40,527 nt of DNA from NCBI GenBank assembly GCA_031551485.1, contig JAVBNO010000002.1:1-40527 (forward strand), given 5' to 3'. The notes under the pieces were generated by a model that was not told the origin of the DNA, did not search any database, and worked only from the letters and a program-made list of their open reading frames with translations. The position numbers and the translations under genes are program-made. Source of the stretch: JAVBNO01 sp031551485 (GTDB lineage Bacteria; Bacillota; Clostridia; Oscillospirales; Ruminococcaceae). Below, piece after piece: positions 1-8,651 of the stretch. Within the stretch, counting starts at the first letter, position 1. Each line of letters starts with the position of its first letter.

Positions 1-125
1 TTGTAATAAGAATATTATACAACACTTTTCTTTGAATCCGCTTGGAAAAATAAAAAGATTCCTCAAAAGAAATTCAAAGACTGCTATGAGAAAATAACCT
101 CATAAAATTTATGGAGGGATTTTTC

Positions 126-1262
126 ATGGAAGCAAACAAGCAAACAAGCAAGGCGATAAAAGGTTCATTCTGGGGAGCATTTGCGTTTTATTTTTTAATT
201 GCGTTTGAGTTCTTTTACATGGCCGGACCCTTCGCGATGTATTTCTATTCCGTTTACGCACCTATTCTCAATTTTTTCAACCGCTCCCCTGTATTGGCGT
301 GGCTATCGCGCTTCTTTCTGCCCCACGCCGTAAGGGAAACATCTTCACTACTCATTAACACTCTTGAGATTGTTGGAGCTGTTTTGGCTATTGCGGGCTT
401 TGTGGCATTCTGTGTTGGCGCATGTCAGGTCTATTATCACAAGCTCACAAAAAAAGGAATTGTCACAGGCGGCATATACAATCTTGTTCGACACCCGCAA
501 TATGCCTCGTTTATCGTGTGTAGCTTTGGGCTTCTGATTTTGTGGCCGCGCTATATAGCGGCAATTCTGTTTGTCACAATGCTATTTTTCTATTATCTGC
601 TGGCAAAAGTTGAGGAGGCAGAGTGCGAACGCAAATTTGGACAATCCTATATTGACTTCAAAAGCCGCACCTCCATGTTCCTACCGTTCCGGTTATCATT
701 TTTACCGAAACTGTCTGAACAAAAACACAAAAAAGTGATTGCATTGGTATGCCTTTACTTAACCTCCATATTGGTAATACTCGGTATCGCAAAAGCATTA
801 GATACGCTGACGATTGACAGCCTGTACGCACCCTATACAGAAAATTCGGCCAATATTGCGCTATGCGAGTTGTCTGACGATAGAATTAATGAAGCTGTTG
901 CCATTGCGTTATTGGATGAAACTGTTTCAAGAAGGCTTGAGGATTTCGACAATGGTACGATATTTATCAATTATGTTTTACCGACTGAATGGTTCGCCGC
1001 CGAAATTCCTATGAATGGCGTACAAATTACAAAGGGGCACAAATCGCCTGCCGATTACAATCGAAACCTATATAAAGTTATTATTACGAAAGCAGATATG
1101 CGGGAGAGTATGGATGCCTCGGGCAAGGAGATTCTAACGTCCGTTTACTTGAGGGAACCAATCGTGGAGGTTTGGGTTGATTTGTCTACTCATACAGTTA
1201 TTAAAGTAATGGATATGCCGGAGGAGATTAAGTATCAGGGAGTTCCCGTGGCAGTCTATTAA
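126..1262 (+). CDS. Membrane protein with isoprenylcysteine/phospholipid methyltransferase-like domain
   Basis: The 378-residue protein has several hydrophobic segments in its first half. Around residues 110-190 it carries the motif GIYNLVRHPQY followed by a long hydrophobic hairpin and EEAECERKFG, the pattern of the ICMT/PEMT/NnrU-type membrane methyltransferases that use S-adenosylmethionine. The C-terminal 160 residues are soluble and I do not recognise them, so this is a fusion or a family with an extra domain. I chose ATG at 126 rather than 111 because GGAGGG at 113-118 sits 7 nt upstream of it. The methylated substrate is unknown. Fold assignment is fairly secure, function is not. Confidence 0.72.
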   Translation: MEANKQTSKAIKGSFWGAFAFYFLIAFEFFYMAGPFAMYFYSVYAPILNFFNRSPVLAWLSRFFLPHAVRETSSLLINTLEIVGAVLAIAGFVAFCVGACQVYYHKLTKKGIVTGGIYNLVRHPQYASFIVCSFGLLILWPRYIAAILFVTMLFFYYLLAKVEEAECERKFGQSYIDFKSRTSMFLPFRLSFLPKLSEQKHKKVIALVCLYLTSILVILGIAKALDTLTIDSLYAPYTENSANIALCELSDDRINEAVAIALLDETVSRRLEDFDNGTIFINYVLPTEWFAAEIPMNGVQITKGHKSPADYNRNLYKVIITKADMRESMDASGKEILTSVYLREPIVEVWVDLSTHTVIKVMDMPEEIKYQGVPVAVY

Positions 1263-1348
1263 AAATTTCACATCATAAAACTACCTGTTTTTCACTCCTG
1301 TTCTTTGGAAGAAGCCGGGGTGCGGGGCTGGATCCGCGAAACGGACGG

Positions 1349-2770
1349 TTACAATTCCATATCCCGCGCCTTATGGAGCTTCGGAATATTCGTGCCCATC
1401 ACCTTTTCGGCGTTGCGTTTGATGGCTTCCGCGCAGTTCAGCGGTCAGCTTGTCGCTCTCGGCCAGTAACACCTCGCGCTGCGCGGTCAGCCCCGCAAGT
1501 TCTTTTTTCCAAGCGTCAAGCGGGATTTTGGTGCGCCCGTTCAAGTGGTGCGTCATATACTCATGCGCCTTGCTGAACGCCAAAATTTCCGCGCTGTGTT
1601 TATTGTAATATGCGTCCTGCCTATCGCCCTTTAGCTCCGCATACCGCTTGTAAACGACGGTGTGTTTGACGTAGTTTTCAGCCTGCGCGATATGCTCGGT
1701 CAACGTGTGATACCGCCGCGACATTGGTACAAGTGTGTTGTGCATTTCATCATGCTGTGAGCGAAGATTCTGAACCGCCGCCACCATATCCGCAAGCGTT
1801 TTGATATTGTGCGTCTGGATAAAGTTAAGCGTCTGCGCGGCAAGTTGAATATCCGCGACTTTTTGTTTCTGCGTCGTGCGTTCGGGGTGGTTTGTGATTT
1901 CAGAGAACACTTCCCATAAAGTCGGCGGTGGTGGTGCGTTCATCTTTTACCCAATCTTCCAGTTTGCGAATACGCGCTTTCATCTGCCGTAATTGTTTGT
2001 TCAGCGCGTCAATTTCGCGGTTCATATCGCCGCGCTCGGTATGGATGCCGCGCCGCTCCATCCCGGTCGCCGCCATGCCCAAATGAATGGTGGGAATTAG
2101 GTCAATTCCCTGTCGTTCATAGGAACGGTGGTCGATGCGCTCGGCCACATCGTTGTGGGCTAAATACTCGTTGCAGAGTTCAGCCCAGCCTTGCCGCCAG
2201 ATTTCGACGTTGGACTGATCGTTCCAATCGGTAGCGTCAACTTTTTTTGATTTGTATTCGCCGCTTTTCAGCCGGATTTTTTCACCGCTCTCATCAAGCA
2301 GATATTCTTTTTTAGACTTCGCGCCCCAGCTTCCGTTCGGCTCAATGGGACGCATGGTGAGCATGACATGGGCGTGCGGATTTCCGTCCTGCTTATCATG
2401 AATACAAATATCCGCGCACATTCCGGAGGAAACAAAAACTTGCGGCAATAATCGCGCGTAAGTTCTATCTGGTGGCGGCTGTTCAATTCTACCGGCAAGG
2501 CGATTTCGATTTCCCGCGCAAGCTGTGAATTGTCATTCTTCTCAATTTTCTCAACAGCGTTCCATAAAGTGCCACAGTCAAAATACTCTCGCGGGGCCTG
2601 GTCGGGCAACAGGATTTCCGTGTGGGTGACGCCGCCCTTTTTTATAAAGTCTGCGGTATACCGTCATATTCGTTTTTGATTTTTTCTCCTGCCCGGTAAG
2701 CCGACGCCGCAACCGCCGATTTGCCTTTACACCGGCTTATGATTTTGATGCTAAGGTGATAGATGGCTAT
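1349..2770 (-). pseudogene. MobA/MobL (MobQ-type) relaxase, frameshifted
   Basis: Pieces of one relaxase lie in successive frames. The N-terminus, read from 2767, gives AIYHLSIKIISR then SAVAASAYRAGEKI, the classic start of MobA/MobL relaxases. The next pieces give GGVTHTEILLPDQAPREYF and then CIHDKQDGNPHAHVMLT, whose HAH is the metal-binding HUH motif. A coiled C-terminal region follows, ending in a restored frame at 1351-1349. Frame changes are needed near 2650, 2435, 1930 (a CCA repeat) and 1437. The expected ATG is ATA at 2770-2768, behind a good GGAG. Such proteins nick oriT to mobilise plasmids or integrative elements. With this many lesions the gene is dead and marks a decayed mobilisable element. 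Confidence 0.85.
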
Positions 2771-2792
2771 GGGCTGCTCCTTTCTGTTTTGG

Positions 2793-2821
2793 TTGAATAT
2801 GTAGCAATGGTATGGTATAAT
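2793..2821 (+). promoter_or_regulatory. Sigma-A promoter for the VOC/PhnB-like gene
   Basis: TTGAAT at 2793-2798 and a perfect TATAAT at 2816-2821 are separated by 17 bp. The likely start site is about 40 bp upstream of the ATG at 2871. It lies immediately upstream of the dead relaxase start on the other strand. Confidence 0.7.
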
Positions 2822-2870
2822 TTGGGTGGTTAGGAAGAATCAATAAAACATTTTGGAAGGAGAAAATATT

Positions 2871-3302
2871 ATGGGCAAATCCTTTTCCGTGTTTATCAAT
2901 TTTGACGGCAATTGCCGCGAGGCTCTGGAGTTTTATGCAAAGGTATTTCAGTCGGAAGTGCAAAATATAATGACCTACGGCCAAATGCCGCCCGATCCGA
3001 ATTTTCCGATACCCGATGCGGATAAGGAGAATATTGTGTACAGTTCTGTTCCCATTTTTGGCTGCAATGTCATATTCTGCGATGTTCCCTCCAATATGCC
3101 GCTTACCAAAGGGGACAATATCAGCCCAACATTGGGAACAGACGATAAAGAGGAAATACGGCGCATCTTTGCCGAATTGAGCGAGGGCGGCGAAGTGCTA
3201 ATGCCGCTGGATAAAACCTTTTGGAGCGAATTTTACGGGATGCTACAAGACAAGTACGGCGTCATTTGGCAACTTTCCCATGACAGCGGCGAGATGGCTT
3301 GA
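2871..3302 (+). CDS. VOC superfamily (PhnB/glyoxalase-like) protein
   Basis: The 143-residue protein begins SFSVFINFDGNCREALEFYAKVF, the typical first beta-alpha unit of PhnB-like VOC proteins, and ends with FWSEFYGMLQDKYGVIWQL, matching the closing strands of the fold where a metal-binding Glu/His usually lies. Members include resistance proteins and isomerases; many have no known substrate, and nothing here fixes it. ATG at 2871 follows GGAAGGAG (2855-2862) with ideal spacing, so the upstream in-frame TTG is not the start. It has its own promoter at 2793-2821 and no operon partner. It survives intact next to a relaxase pseudogene, so it may be cargo of the decayed element. Confidence 0.8.
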   Translation: MGKSFSVFINFDGNCREALEFYAKVFQSEVQNIMTYGQMPPDPNFPIPDADKENIVYSSVPIFGCNVIFCDVPSNMPLTKGDNISPTLGTDDKEEIRRIFAELSEGGEVLMPLDKTFWSEFYGMLQDKYGVIWQLSHDSGEMA

Positions 3303-3375
3303 TTAACGGCGATGCGAGGGAATATAATTCCTTCGCCGTTTCCATTTGCGCCGATAGGCGCAAAACGCCCCCGGC

Positions 3376-3419
3376 AGGGCGCACTTATATACCACTTTAG
3401 TGGTATATAAGTGCGCCCT
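3376..3419. repeat. Perfect 21-bp inverted repeat with a 2-nt loop
   Basis: The left arm at 3376-3396 and the right arm at 3399-3419 are exact reverse complements around TT. The arms start AGGGCGCAC and meet in TATATACCACT. There is no T-run typical of a factor-independent terminator on either side, although the hairpin lies between convergent coding regions (VOC gene, + and the fragment at 3422-3649, -). It could be a bidirectional terminator, an end of the decayed mobile element, or a protein-binding palindrome. Confidence 0.7.
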
Positions 3420-3421
3420 TG

Positions 3422-3649
3422 CTACACAAGGGAATTATCCGTAGCCGCTGAATCTCGCACTTTTTTCAAGGCTTCGACTGCCGCCGTTGTGTGAAATGCC
3501 GCCAGCAGAACGGATTGTATTTGCTCTTTCGTGAGCGTTTCCGCTTCCGGAATAAGGCTTTCCAGAATTGCCGCATCATAAAAATAATTGGCATAAGAAA
3601 AACATAGTACTGACACATCACTTTTAGCTTGATATAAATGAATTAGCAT
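3422..3649 (-). pseudogene. Short unrecognised open frame, probably a gene fragment
   Basis: The frame could encode 75 residues with a C-terminal half that looks like real helical protein (LIPEAETLTKEQIQSVLLAA, then AVEALKKVR). There is no ribosome binding site before the ATG at 3649, and the N-terminal 30 residues are odd in composition. I do not recognise it. Its position between a relaxase pseudogene and a truncated lipoprotein suggests a 3' remnant of a gene from the same decayed element. Confidence 0.3.
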
Positions 3650-3690
3650 ACGGAAGATAAGCCTAACTACTCATGAATGGAGAGATTAGA

Positions 3691-3774
3691 TTGAGAAATA
3701 CGCTTGCATTGATATTCACTGTGGCAATGCTGCTATCTGCCTGCGGAAAAACCGACGCGAAAAACAATAGCTGA
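3691..3774 (+). pseudogene. Truncated lipoprotein (signal peptide only)
   Basis: TTG at 3691, 6 nt after GGAGAG at 3679-3684, opens a 27-codon frame encoding a complete lipoprotein signal peptide with lipobox LSAC and then GKTDAKNNS before a TGA. ATG at 3673 is in the same frame. The mature domain is missing, so only the 5' end of a lipoprotein gene remains. The AT-rich stretch after it (3775-3892) holds GGGGGACG and TTTTGTGTCAAC, which resemble worn repeats near IS200-type elements in clostridia, but no transposase is seen. Confidence 0.45.
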
Positions 3775-3892
3775 ATTAACTGTGAAGCATTAATGGAAAG
3801 GGGGACGTATTTTGCGTTCTTCTTTTTTGCGTTGGTTTTTATTAAAGATGTGTCGGTAATTATTATTTTGTGTCAACTATTTTTATTATCCA

Positions 3893-5260
3893 TCAAGCTA
3901 CTTTTGTCATCAATACCACCATCTCCACATGTGTGGTGCGGGGGAACATGTCCACAGGTTGGACGGTTTGCAGGCAGTAACCTGCAGCCACAAATGCTTT
4001 CACATCCCGGGCCATGGTGGCGGGGTTGCAGGAAACCATAACGATTCTTTTGGGCGCCATCTGACAAACAGCTTCGATGGTGGGTGGATCACACCCTTTG
4101 CGGGGCGGGTCGAGGATGACGACATCGGGATAAAGCGTTTCGGCCCACAGCCGGGCGGCGGCCTCGCCGGCATCGGCGCAAAGAAAGCGAGCAGGGATGC
4201 CGTTGGCCAAGGCGTTGGCTTCAGCGTCACGAACGGCTTCCGGCACCACCTCTACCCCCACAAGGGCGCAGCCGGTGGCTTTGGCAATGGAAAGGCCAAT
4301 GGTACCCGCGCCGCAATACAGATCAAGAAGAAGCTCGTTCGGCCCCACGGCAGCCAGGGCGGCCGCGGCGGCATACAACTGTTCGGCTCCTTGACGGTTG
4401 ACCTGATAAAAAGAGAGCGGGGACAAGGCAACATCAATGCCGACCAATCGGTCGACGATGGTATCGCTGCCCCAAAGGCAGCAACACTTTTCCCCTAGAA
4501 TGACATTGGTATTTTTCGCATTCAGATTGCAGATAATGCTGGCCACCCCTTCCACACGCCGGAGGCTCTCGATGAGAGTATCCCCGTAGGGGAGGGCATT
4601 CTTTTTGCTGTTCAGCACCAAACAGACCATGATCTGCCCGGTCGTTTCGGCACAGCGCAGATACAAATGGCGCAGCAGACCCTCACCAGTGGCCTCGTCA
4701 TAAACACTCACACCATAGCGTTCAATCCAGTGGGTGACAATGTCCGCAATCTGGCTGAAGGCGGCGGGCTGCAGCAGACAATCGCCACAGGGAATGACAT
4801 GGTGGCTGCGGCGGGCAAAAAAGCCCACAGCGGGCTTTCCCGCTTCCATCGTAACGGGATATTGGGCCTTATTGCGGTACCGTTCAGTTTGGGGCGAGGG
4901 GAGAATGGGACGCAGGTCTACACCTTCTAAGGAAAGGCCGCCAATGCGGCGTAAAGCATCGGTCACCCAACCGGTTTTGAGATTCAGTTCGGCTTCGTAG
5001 GTGATATGGCGCAATGCGCAGCCGCCGCATTTTTCATAAACCGAGCATGTTTGGGCAGTGCGACAGGGAGCGGATGTAACCAGCTGGTGTAGGATGCCAT
5101 AGCAAAAGCTTTTGCCTGTTTTGACAATTTTGGCCTCAATATGGTCACCGGGAGCGGTCAGGGGCACGAACACCACCATGCCGTCGTGCCGGCCCAGGCC
5201 GTTGCCTTCGTTGGTCAGCGTTTCGATGGTAAGGGGGATGTGTTGGTTTTTGTGAAGCAT
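3893..5260 (-). CDS. rlmD: 23S rRNA (uracil-5-)-methyltransferase, RlmD/RumA (TrmA family)
   Basis: The 455-residue protein has an N-terminal TRAM domain (about residues 1-60), then the iron-sulfur cysteines in CRTAQTCSVYEKCGGC, and a C-terminal SAM-dependent domain with LDLYCGAGTIGLS, DPPRKGCDPP and VSCNPATMARDV, the last holding the catalytic cysteine. The family methylates C5 of a uridine in 23S rRNA. Bacillus-type paralogues can modify two sites, so RlmD versus RlmCD is not resolved. The start follows GAGGTGA. It is divergent from the ABC-F gene, with separate promoters in the shared 160-bp gap. Confidence 0.93.
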   Translation of the reverse strand: MLHKNQHIPLTIETLTNEGNGLGRHDGMVVFVPLTAPGDHIEAKIVKTGKSFCYGILHQLVTSAPCRTAQTCSVYEKCGGCALRHITYEAELNLKTGWVTDALRRIGGLSLEGVDLRPILPSPQTERYRNKAQYPVTMEAGKPAVGFFARRSHHVIPCGDCLLQPAAFSQIADIVTHWIERYGVSVYDEATGEGLLRHLYLRCAETTGQIMVCLVLNSKKNALPYGDTLIESLRRVEGVASIICNLNAKNTNVILGEKCCCLWGSDTIVDRLVGIDVALSPLSFYQVNRQGAEQLYAAAAALAAVGPNELLLDLYCGAGTIGLSIAKATGCALVGVEVVPEAVRDAEANALANGIPARFLCADAGEAAARLWAETLYPDVVILDPPRKGCDPPTIEAVCQMAPKRIVMVSCNPATMARDVKAFVAAGYCLQTVQPVDMFPRTTHVEMVVLMTKVA

Positions 5261-5306
5261 GGCGGGTCACCTCTTTTGCCTTGTAGCAGACGAAATTAAT
5301 GTTCCC

Positions 5307-5336
5307 ATTGTACCACAGAATCTTGTTGGGCAACAA
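5307..5336 (-). promoter_or_regulatory. Promoter candidate for the rlmD-like gene
   Basis: Reading the minus strand, TTGTTG (5336-5331) is followed after 18 bp by TACAAT (5312-5307). The predicted transcript starts about 40 nt before the ATG at 5260. Confidence 0.45.
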
Positions 5337-5360
5337 GGGGCACAACAACTGGGAAACGGT

Positions 5361-5390
5361 TTGCCAAATGGCGTGTGGATATGCTAAAAT
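5361..5390 (+). promoter_or_regulatory. Extended -10 promoter for the ABC-F gene
   Basis: TTGCCA at 5361-5366 and TAAAAT at 5385-5390 are 18 bp apart, with TGC just before the -10 hexamer (extended -10). It lies about 38 bp upstream of the ATG at 5428. Confidence 0.55.
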
Positions 5391-5427
5391 GATAGCCGAA
5401 TGCAAAGTGGAACGGAGGTGTGCGCCG

Positions 5428-7341
5428 ATGTTAATGCAACTTCAAAACGTGGGGAAATCCTTTGGAGAGGATGTCATTTTCCAAGATGTCACCGTTACCA
5501 TTGAAGACAGGCGGCGCATTGGTCTGATCGGCCCCAACGGCGCTGGCAAGACCACATTGTTCAACATTATCGCAGGCGCGCTGACCCCTGACAGCGGCAC
5601 TGTGGACCGGCAAGGCGGCCTGACCGTGGGCTATTTGCGCCAGCATGCCGAGGAAGAGATGGGCGCGGGCCGTACGATTATAGAAGAGCTGCGGGGGGCG
5701 TTTGCCTCTGTCTTTGCCAAAGAGGAGGAGATGCTTTCTCTTTCCCATCAAATGGCGAACGCAGATCCGCAAGCGTTGCCGACGTTGACCCAGGCATATG
5801 CACAAGTACAGGCGGAATTTGAAGCGGCGGGCGGCCACGATGTAGAGATCAAAATTAACACGGTGCTTACCGGCATGGGTTTTGCCGATGTTTCGCTGCA
5901 CGGGCGGGATAAAGAGGTGGGAAAGCTTTCCGGCGGCGAACGGATTCGTCTGGCCATGGCCAAGCTGCTGCTTTTGCAACCCGGCCTTCTTTTGTTGGAC
6001 GAGCCTACCAACCATCTGGATTTTAAGACATTGGCCTGGTTGGAAGGATTTTTACAGGGGTACAAGGGCACTGTGATTGCCGTCTCCCATGACCGGTATT
6101 TTTTGGACCGGGTGTGCGGTGAAATATGGGAGATGGACGGGGAAAGCCTGTACAGCTATACAGGGAACTACAGCCATTACCGCACCCAAAAAGAGGAGCG
6201 GATGGAACGGCAAATGAAGCTGTATCTGCGCCAACAGGAAGAGATTGCCAAGCTAAAGGATTATGTGGCCCGCAACATGGCACGGGCCAGTACAACGGCC
6301 ATGGCCCAAAGCCGTCAAAATCAGCTGGATAAAATGGAGCTTATTAAAAAGCCGCGGGATACCGTTCGGCCCATCCATATTACCTTTGCCCCCCGGCGGC
6401 GCCCCGGCAAAGAGGTGCTGGCCATAGAGAATCTTTCTCTTGCGGTGGGACAGGGGGAGAAACGGAGGCTGTTGGCCGAAGGACTCAGTCTGTTGGTGGA
6501 GCGCGGGGAAAAGATCGCGCTGATCGGCCAAAACGGAACTGGCAAGACCACTTTCATCAACACCATCACCGGAAAGCATCCGGCGGATGCCGGCGATATT
6601 ACATGGGGCGTCAATGTGGATTATGCCCTGTTCGAACAGTTGGGCGGAGAACTGGATCCCGCGTTAACAGTGCTGGATCAAATGCGCGACAAGTTCCCCA
6701 AAGCCACCGATCAGGAGCTGCGCACGGCCCTTGGCTGCATTGGGCTGAGCGGCGACGATGTATTTCGCCGGGTGGGGGCGCTTTCCGGCGGCGAAAAAGC
6801 GCGGCTGCGGTTTGCCATCATCGCCAAGGAGCAGCCCAATTTTCTTTTGCTGGACGAGCCCACCAATCATTTGGATTTGGCCGCCAGGGAAGCGCTGGAG
6901 GAGGCGCTGGCCGCCTACGAAGGCACAATATTGGTCATCTCCCATGACCGCTATTTGCTGGACAAGCTGCCCAGCCGGATTGTTGAGCTTTCCGGCGGCA
7001 GGCTGACCAGCTATGCCGGGCGTTATGAAGACTATATGGAAAAAAGCAGCCCCCGGGACAGTGGAAAGACCCCAAAGGCCGAGGGTGAAAAAAGCGGACA
7101 GGCCCAGTACCAAAACGCAAAAGTCCGCCGCAGTGAAGAAGCCAAACGCCGCCGGGACTTGGCGGCGGTGCAGGAAGAATTGGCCCGGCTAGAGGGGGAG
7201 ATCATCGTGCTGGAGCAGGCGATTGGCGACCCGCAAAATGCGGCGGATTTTGCCAAGCTGGGGGAACTGTGCCGCCAAATGGATGAGGTGCGTGAGGCCC
7301 ATGGCCGCAAGTTGGAACAGTGGGTTTTGTTGGAGGATTGA
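5428..7341 (+). CDS. ABC-F family ATPase (tandem ABC domains, ribosome-associated type)
   Basis: The 637-residue soluble protein has two ABC cassettes and no membrane domain. The first has GPNGAGKTT (about residue 36), LSGGE and LLLDEPTNHLD. A charged helical linker follows, then the second cassette with GQNGTGKTT, LSGGEKARLRF and LLLDEPTNHLD, and a C-terminal coiled-coil arm. This is the ABC-F plan: such proteins bind the ribosomal E site and act in translation or antibiotic protection. Length and C-terminal arm resemble the Bacillus YdiF group; there is no direct sign that it is a resistance factor. ATG at 5428 follows GGAGGTG at 5414-5420, so the in-frame upstream extension to 5299 is not translated. 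Confidence 0.92.
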   Translation: MLMQLQNVGKSFGEDVIFQDVTVTIEDRRRIGLIGPNGAGKTTLFNIIAGALTPDSGTVDRQGGLTVGYLRQHAEEEMGAGRTIIEELRGAFASVFAKEEEMLSLSHQMANADPQALPTLTQAYAQVQAEFEAAGGHDVEIKINTVLTGMGFADVSLHGRDKEVGKLSGGERIRLAMAKLLLLQPGLLLLDEPTNHLDFKTLAWLEGFLQGYKGTVIAVSHDRYFLDRVCGEIWEMDGESLYSYTGNYSHYRTQKEERMERQMKLYLRQQEEIAKLKDYVARNMARASTTAMAQSRQNQLDKMELIKKPRDTVRPIHITFAPRRRPGKEVLAIENLSLAVGQGEKRRLLAEGLSLLVERGEKIALIGQNGTGKTTFINTITGKHPADAGDITWGVNVDYALFEQLGGELDPALTVLDQMRDKFPKATDQELRTALGCIGLSGDDVFRRVGALSGGEKARLRFAIIAKEQPNFLLLDEPTNHLDLAAREALEEALAAYEGTILVISHDRYLLDKLPSRIVELSGGRLTSYAGRYEDYMEKSSPRDSGKTPKAEGEKSGQAQYQNAKVRRSEEAKRRRDLAAVQEELARLEGEIIVLEQAIGDPQNAADFAKLGELCRQMDEVREAHGRKLEQWVLLED

Positions 7342-7439
7342 CAGGTTGCCGGGCCTGCCTGTTCATACTGGCTTTTTGCCCAGGAATGCGCTATACTGAA
7401 AAAAGCGTCGGGCGTTTTTACTAGAGGATGTGAGAATTA

Positions 7440-8651
7440 GTGAAGTTTCAAAAAAACGATCATTACACAACCATTGCCATCTATGTGTTTTTGGTGTTGG
7501 CGGCGGCGTCTGTGTTTTTTGTCATGGTTTGGAATTTTAGTTCGGTGTGGCACTGGGTCACCAAAATCGTGCACCTGTTGCTCCCTTTTATTTATGGCTT
7601 TGCGATTGCCTTTATTCTGAATCCCGCGCTGCGCTGGCTGGAGGCCAAGCCTTTCAGCAAGCTGAAAAACGGCCGCGTCAAGCGGGGCCTCAGCCTGCTG
7701 CTTGTTTACCTCTCCCTTTTGGGCCTTGTGGTCGTCTTTTTTTGGGTGTTAATCCCCCAGATTAAAGACAGCATTATCAGCCTTACATCGCCTGTGGGCA
7801 ATTATGTGGGCCGGTTTGATACATGGGTGCGCAGCATCATTGCTTCCTATCCCCAGTGGGATTTGCCCAAAGAAGTGACCGACGCCCTGGGGCTGATGGT
7901 AAGCAATTTTATTGGATGGCTTAAAAACATTCCCCCCATGTTGGTGCTGTATACCTCGGCCGTAACATCCGGGGTCATCCGGTTGACCTCCGGCATGCTG
8001 CAATTCTTTATCGGCATTATTATTTCCATCTATATGCTCATGGGCAAAGAGCGTTTTGCCGCCCAAAGCAAAAAAATGTTATACGCTTTTTTCCCAAGCA
8101 AAACAGCAGAAGGAATGATTGACCTGGCGGGAGACAGCCATCAAATCTTCAACGGCTTTATTGCCGGCCAGCTTTTGGATTCCGCCATCGTCGGATTTTT
8201 GTGCTTTTTGTTTATGAGCATTTTTAACATGCCTTTTGCGGTCTTGATCGGGTTGATCATCGGTGTCTCCAATATCGTACCTTATTTTGGCCCGGTCATT
8301 GGCGACATTCTTTGCATTATGATCATTTTAATCGAGTCGCCCGTAGACGCGCTTTGGTTTACCATTTTTGTCATTGCCCTGCAGCAGTTTGACGGCAATA
8401 TTATGGGCCCGCGGATTGTGGGGGAAAAAACGGGGTTGGCCGCCATGTGGGCCATGTTCGCCATCTTGCTGTTCGGCGGGTTGTGGGGCTTTGTAGGTAC
8501 GGTTATCGGCATTCCGCTGTTTGCCGTCATTTATTCGGTCATTCGCGCACTGGCGGACCGCAAGCTTAGGAAGAAAGACAAGCCGACGGATGTGTCGGCC
8601 TATGCCGCCAAGGGGCATGCGCTTTTGGGCTACAAGGATGACGACAAATGA
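7440..8651 (+). CDS. AI-2E family (PerM/YdiK-like) membrane transporter
   Basis: The 403-residue protein has about seven or eight membrane helices: two at the N-terminus, a soluble stretch, then a cluster from about residue 175 on. IIGVSNIVPYFGPVIGDI and the later GLWGFVGTVIGIPLFAVI are hallmark segments of the AI-2E exporter family. Substrates in the family include autoinducer-2 and sodium/proton exchange; none can be assigned here. The start is GTG at 7440 with AGAGG upstream. Its last codons overlap the helicase start by 4 nt (ATGA), so the two genes are translationally coupled. Confidence 0.9.
   Translation: MKFQKNDHYTTIAIYVFLVLAAASVFFVMVWNFSSVWHWVTKIVHLLLPFIYGFAIAFILNPALRWLEAKPFSKLKNGRVKRGLSLLLVYLSLLGLVVVFFWVLIPQIKDSIISLTSPVGNYVGRFDTWVRSIIASYPQWDLPKEVTDALGLMVSNFIGWLKNIPPMLVLYTSAVTSGVIRLTSGMLQFFIGIIISIYMLMGKERFAAQSKKMLYAFFPSKTAEGMIDLAGDSHQIFNGFIAGQLLDSAIVGFLCFLFMSIFNMPFAVLIGLIIGVSNIVPYFGPVIGDILCIMIILIESPVDALWFTIFVIALQQFDGNIMGPRIVGEKTGLAAMWAMFAILLFGGLWGFVGTVIGIPLFAVIYSVIRALADRKLRKKDKPTDVSAYAAKGHALLGYKDDDK

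Noticed and set aside
3929..4930. Long plus-strand frames opposite the rlmD-like gene
   Set aside because: They are antisense to a clear conserved gene and have Gly/Arg/His-rich shadow composition without ribosome binding sites.
5431..7310. Minus-strand frames opposite the ABC-F gene
   Set aside because: They lie across the conserved ATP-binding motifs of the real gene and have no family features.
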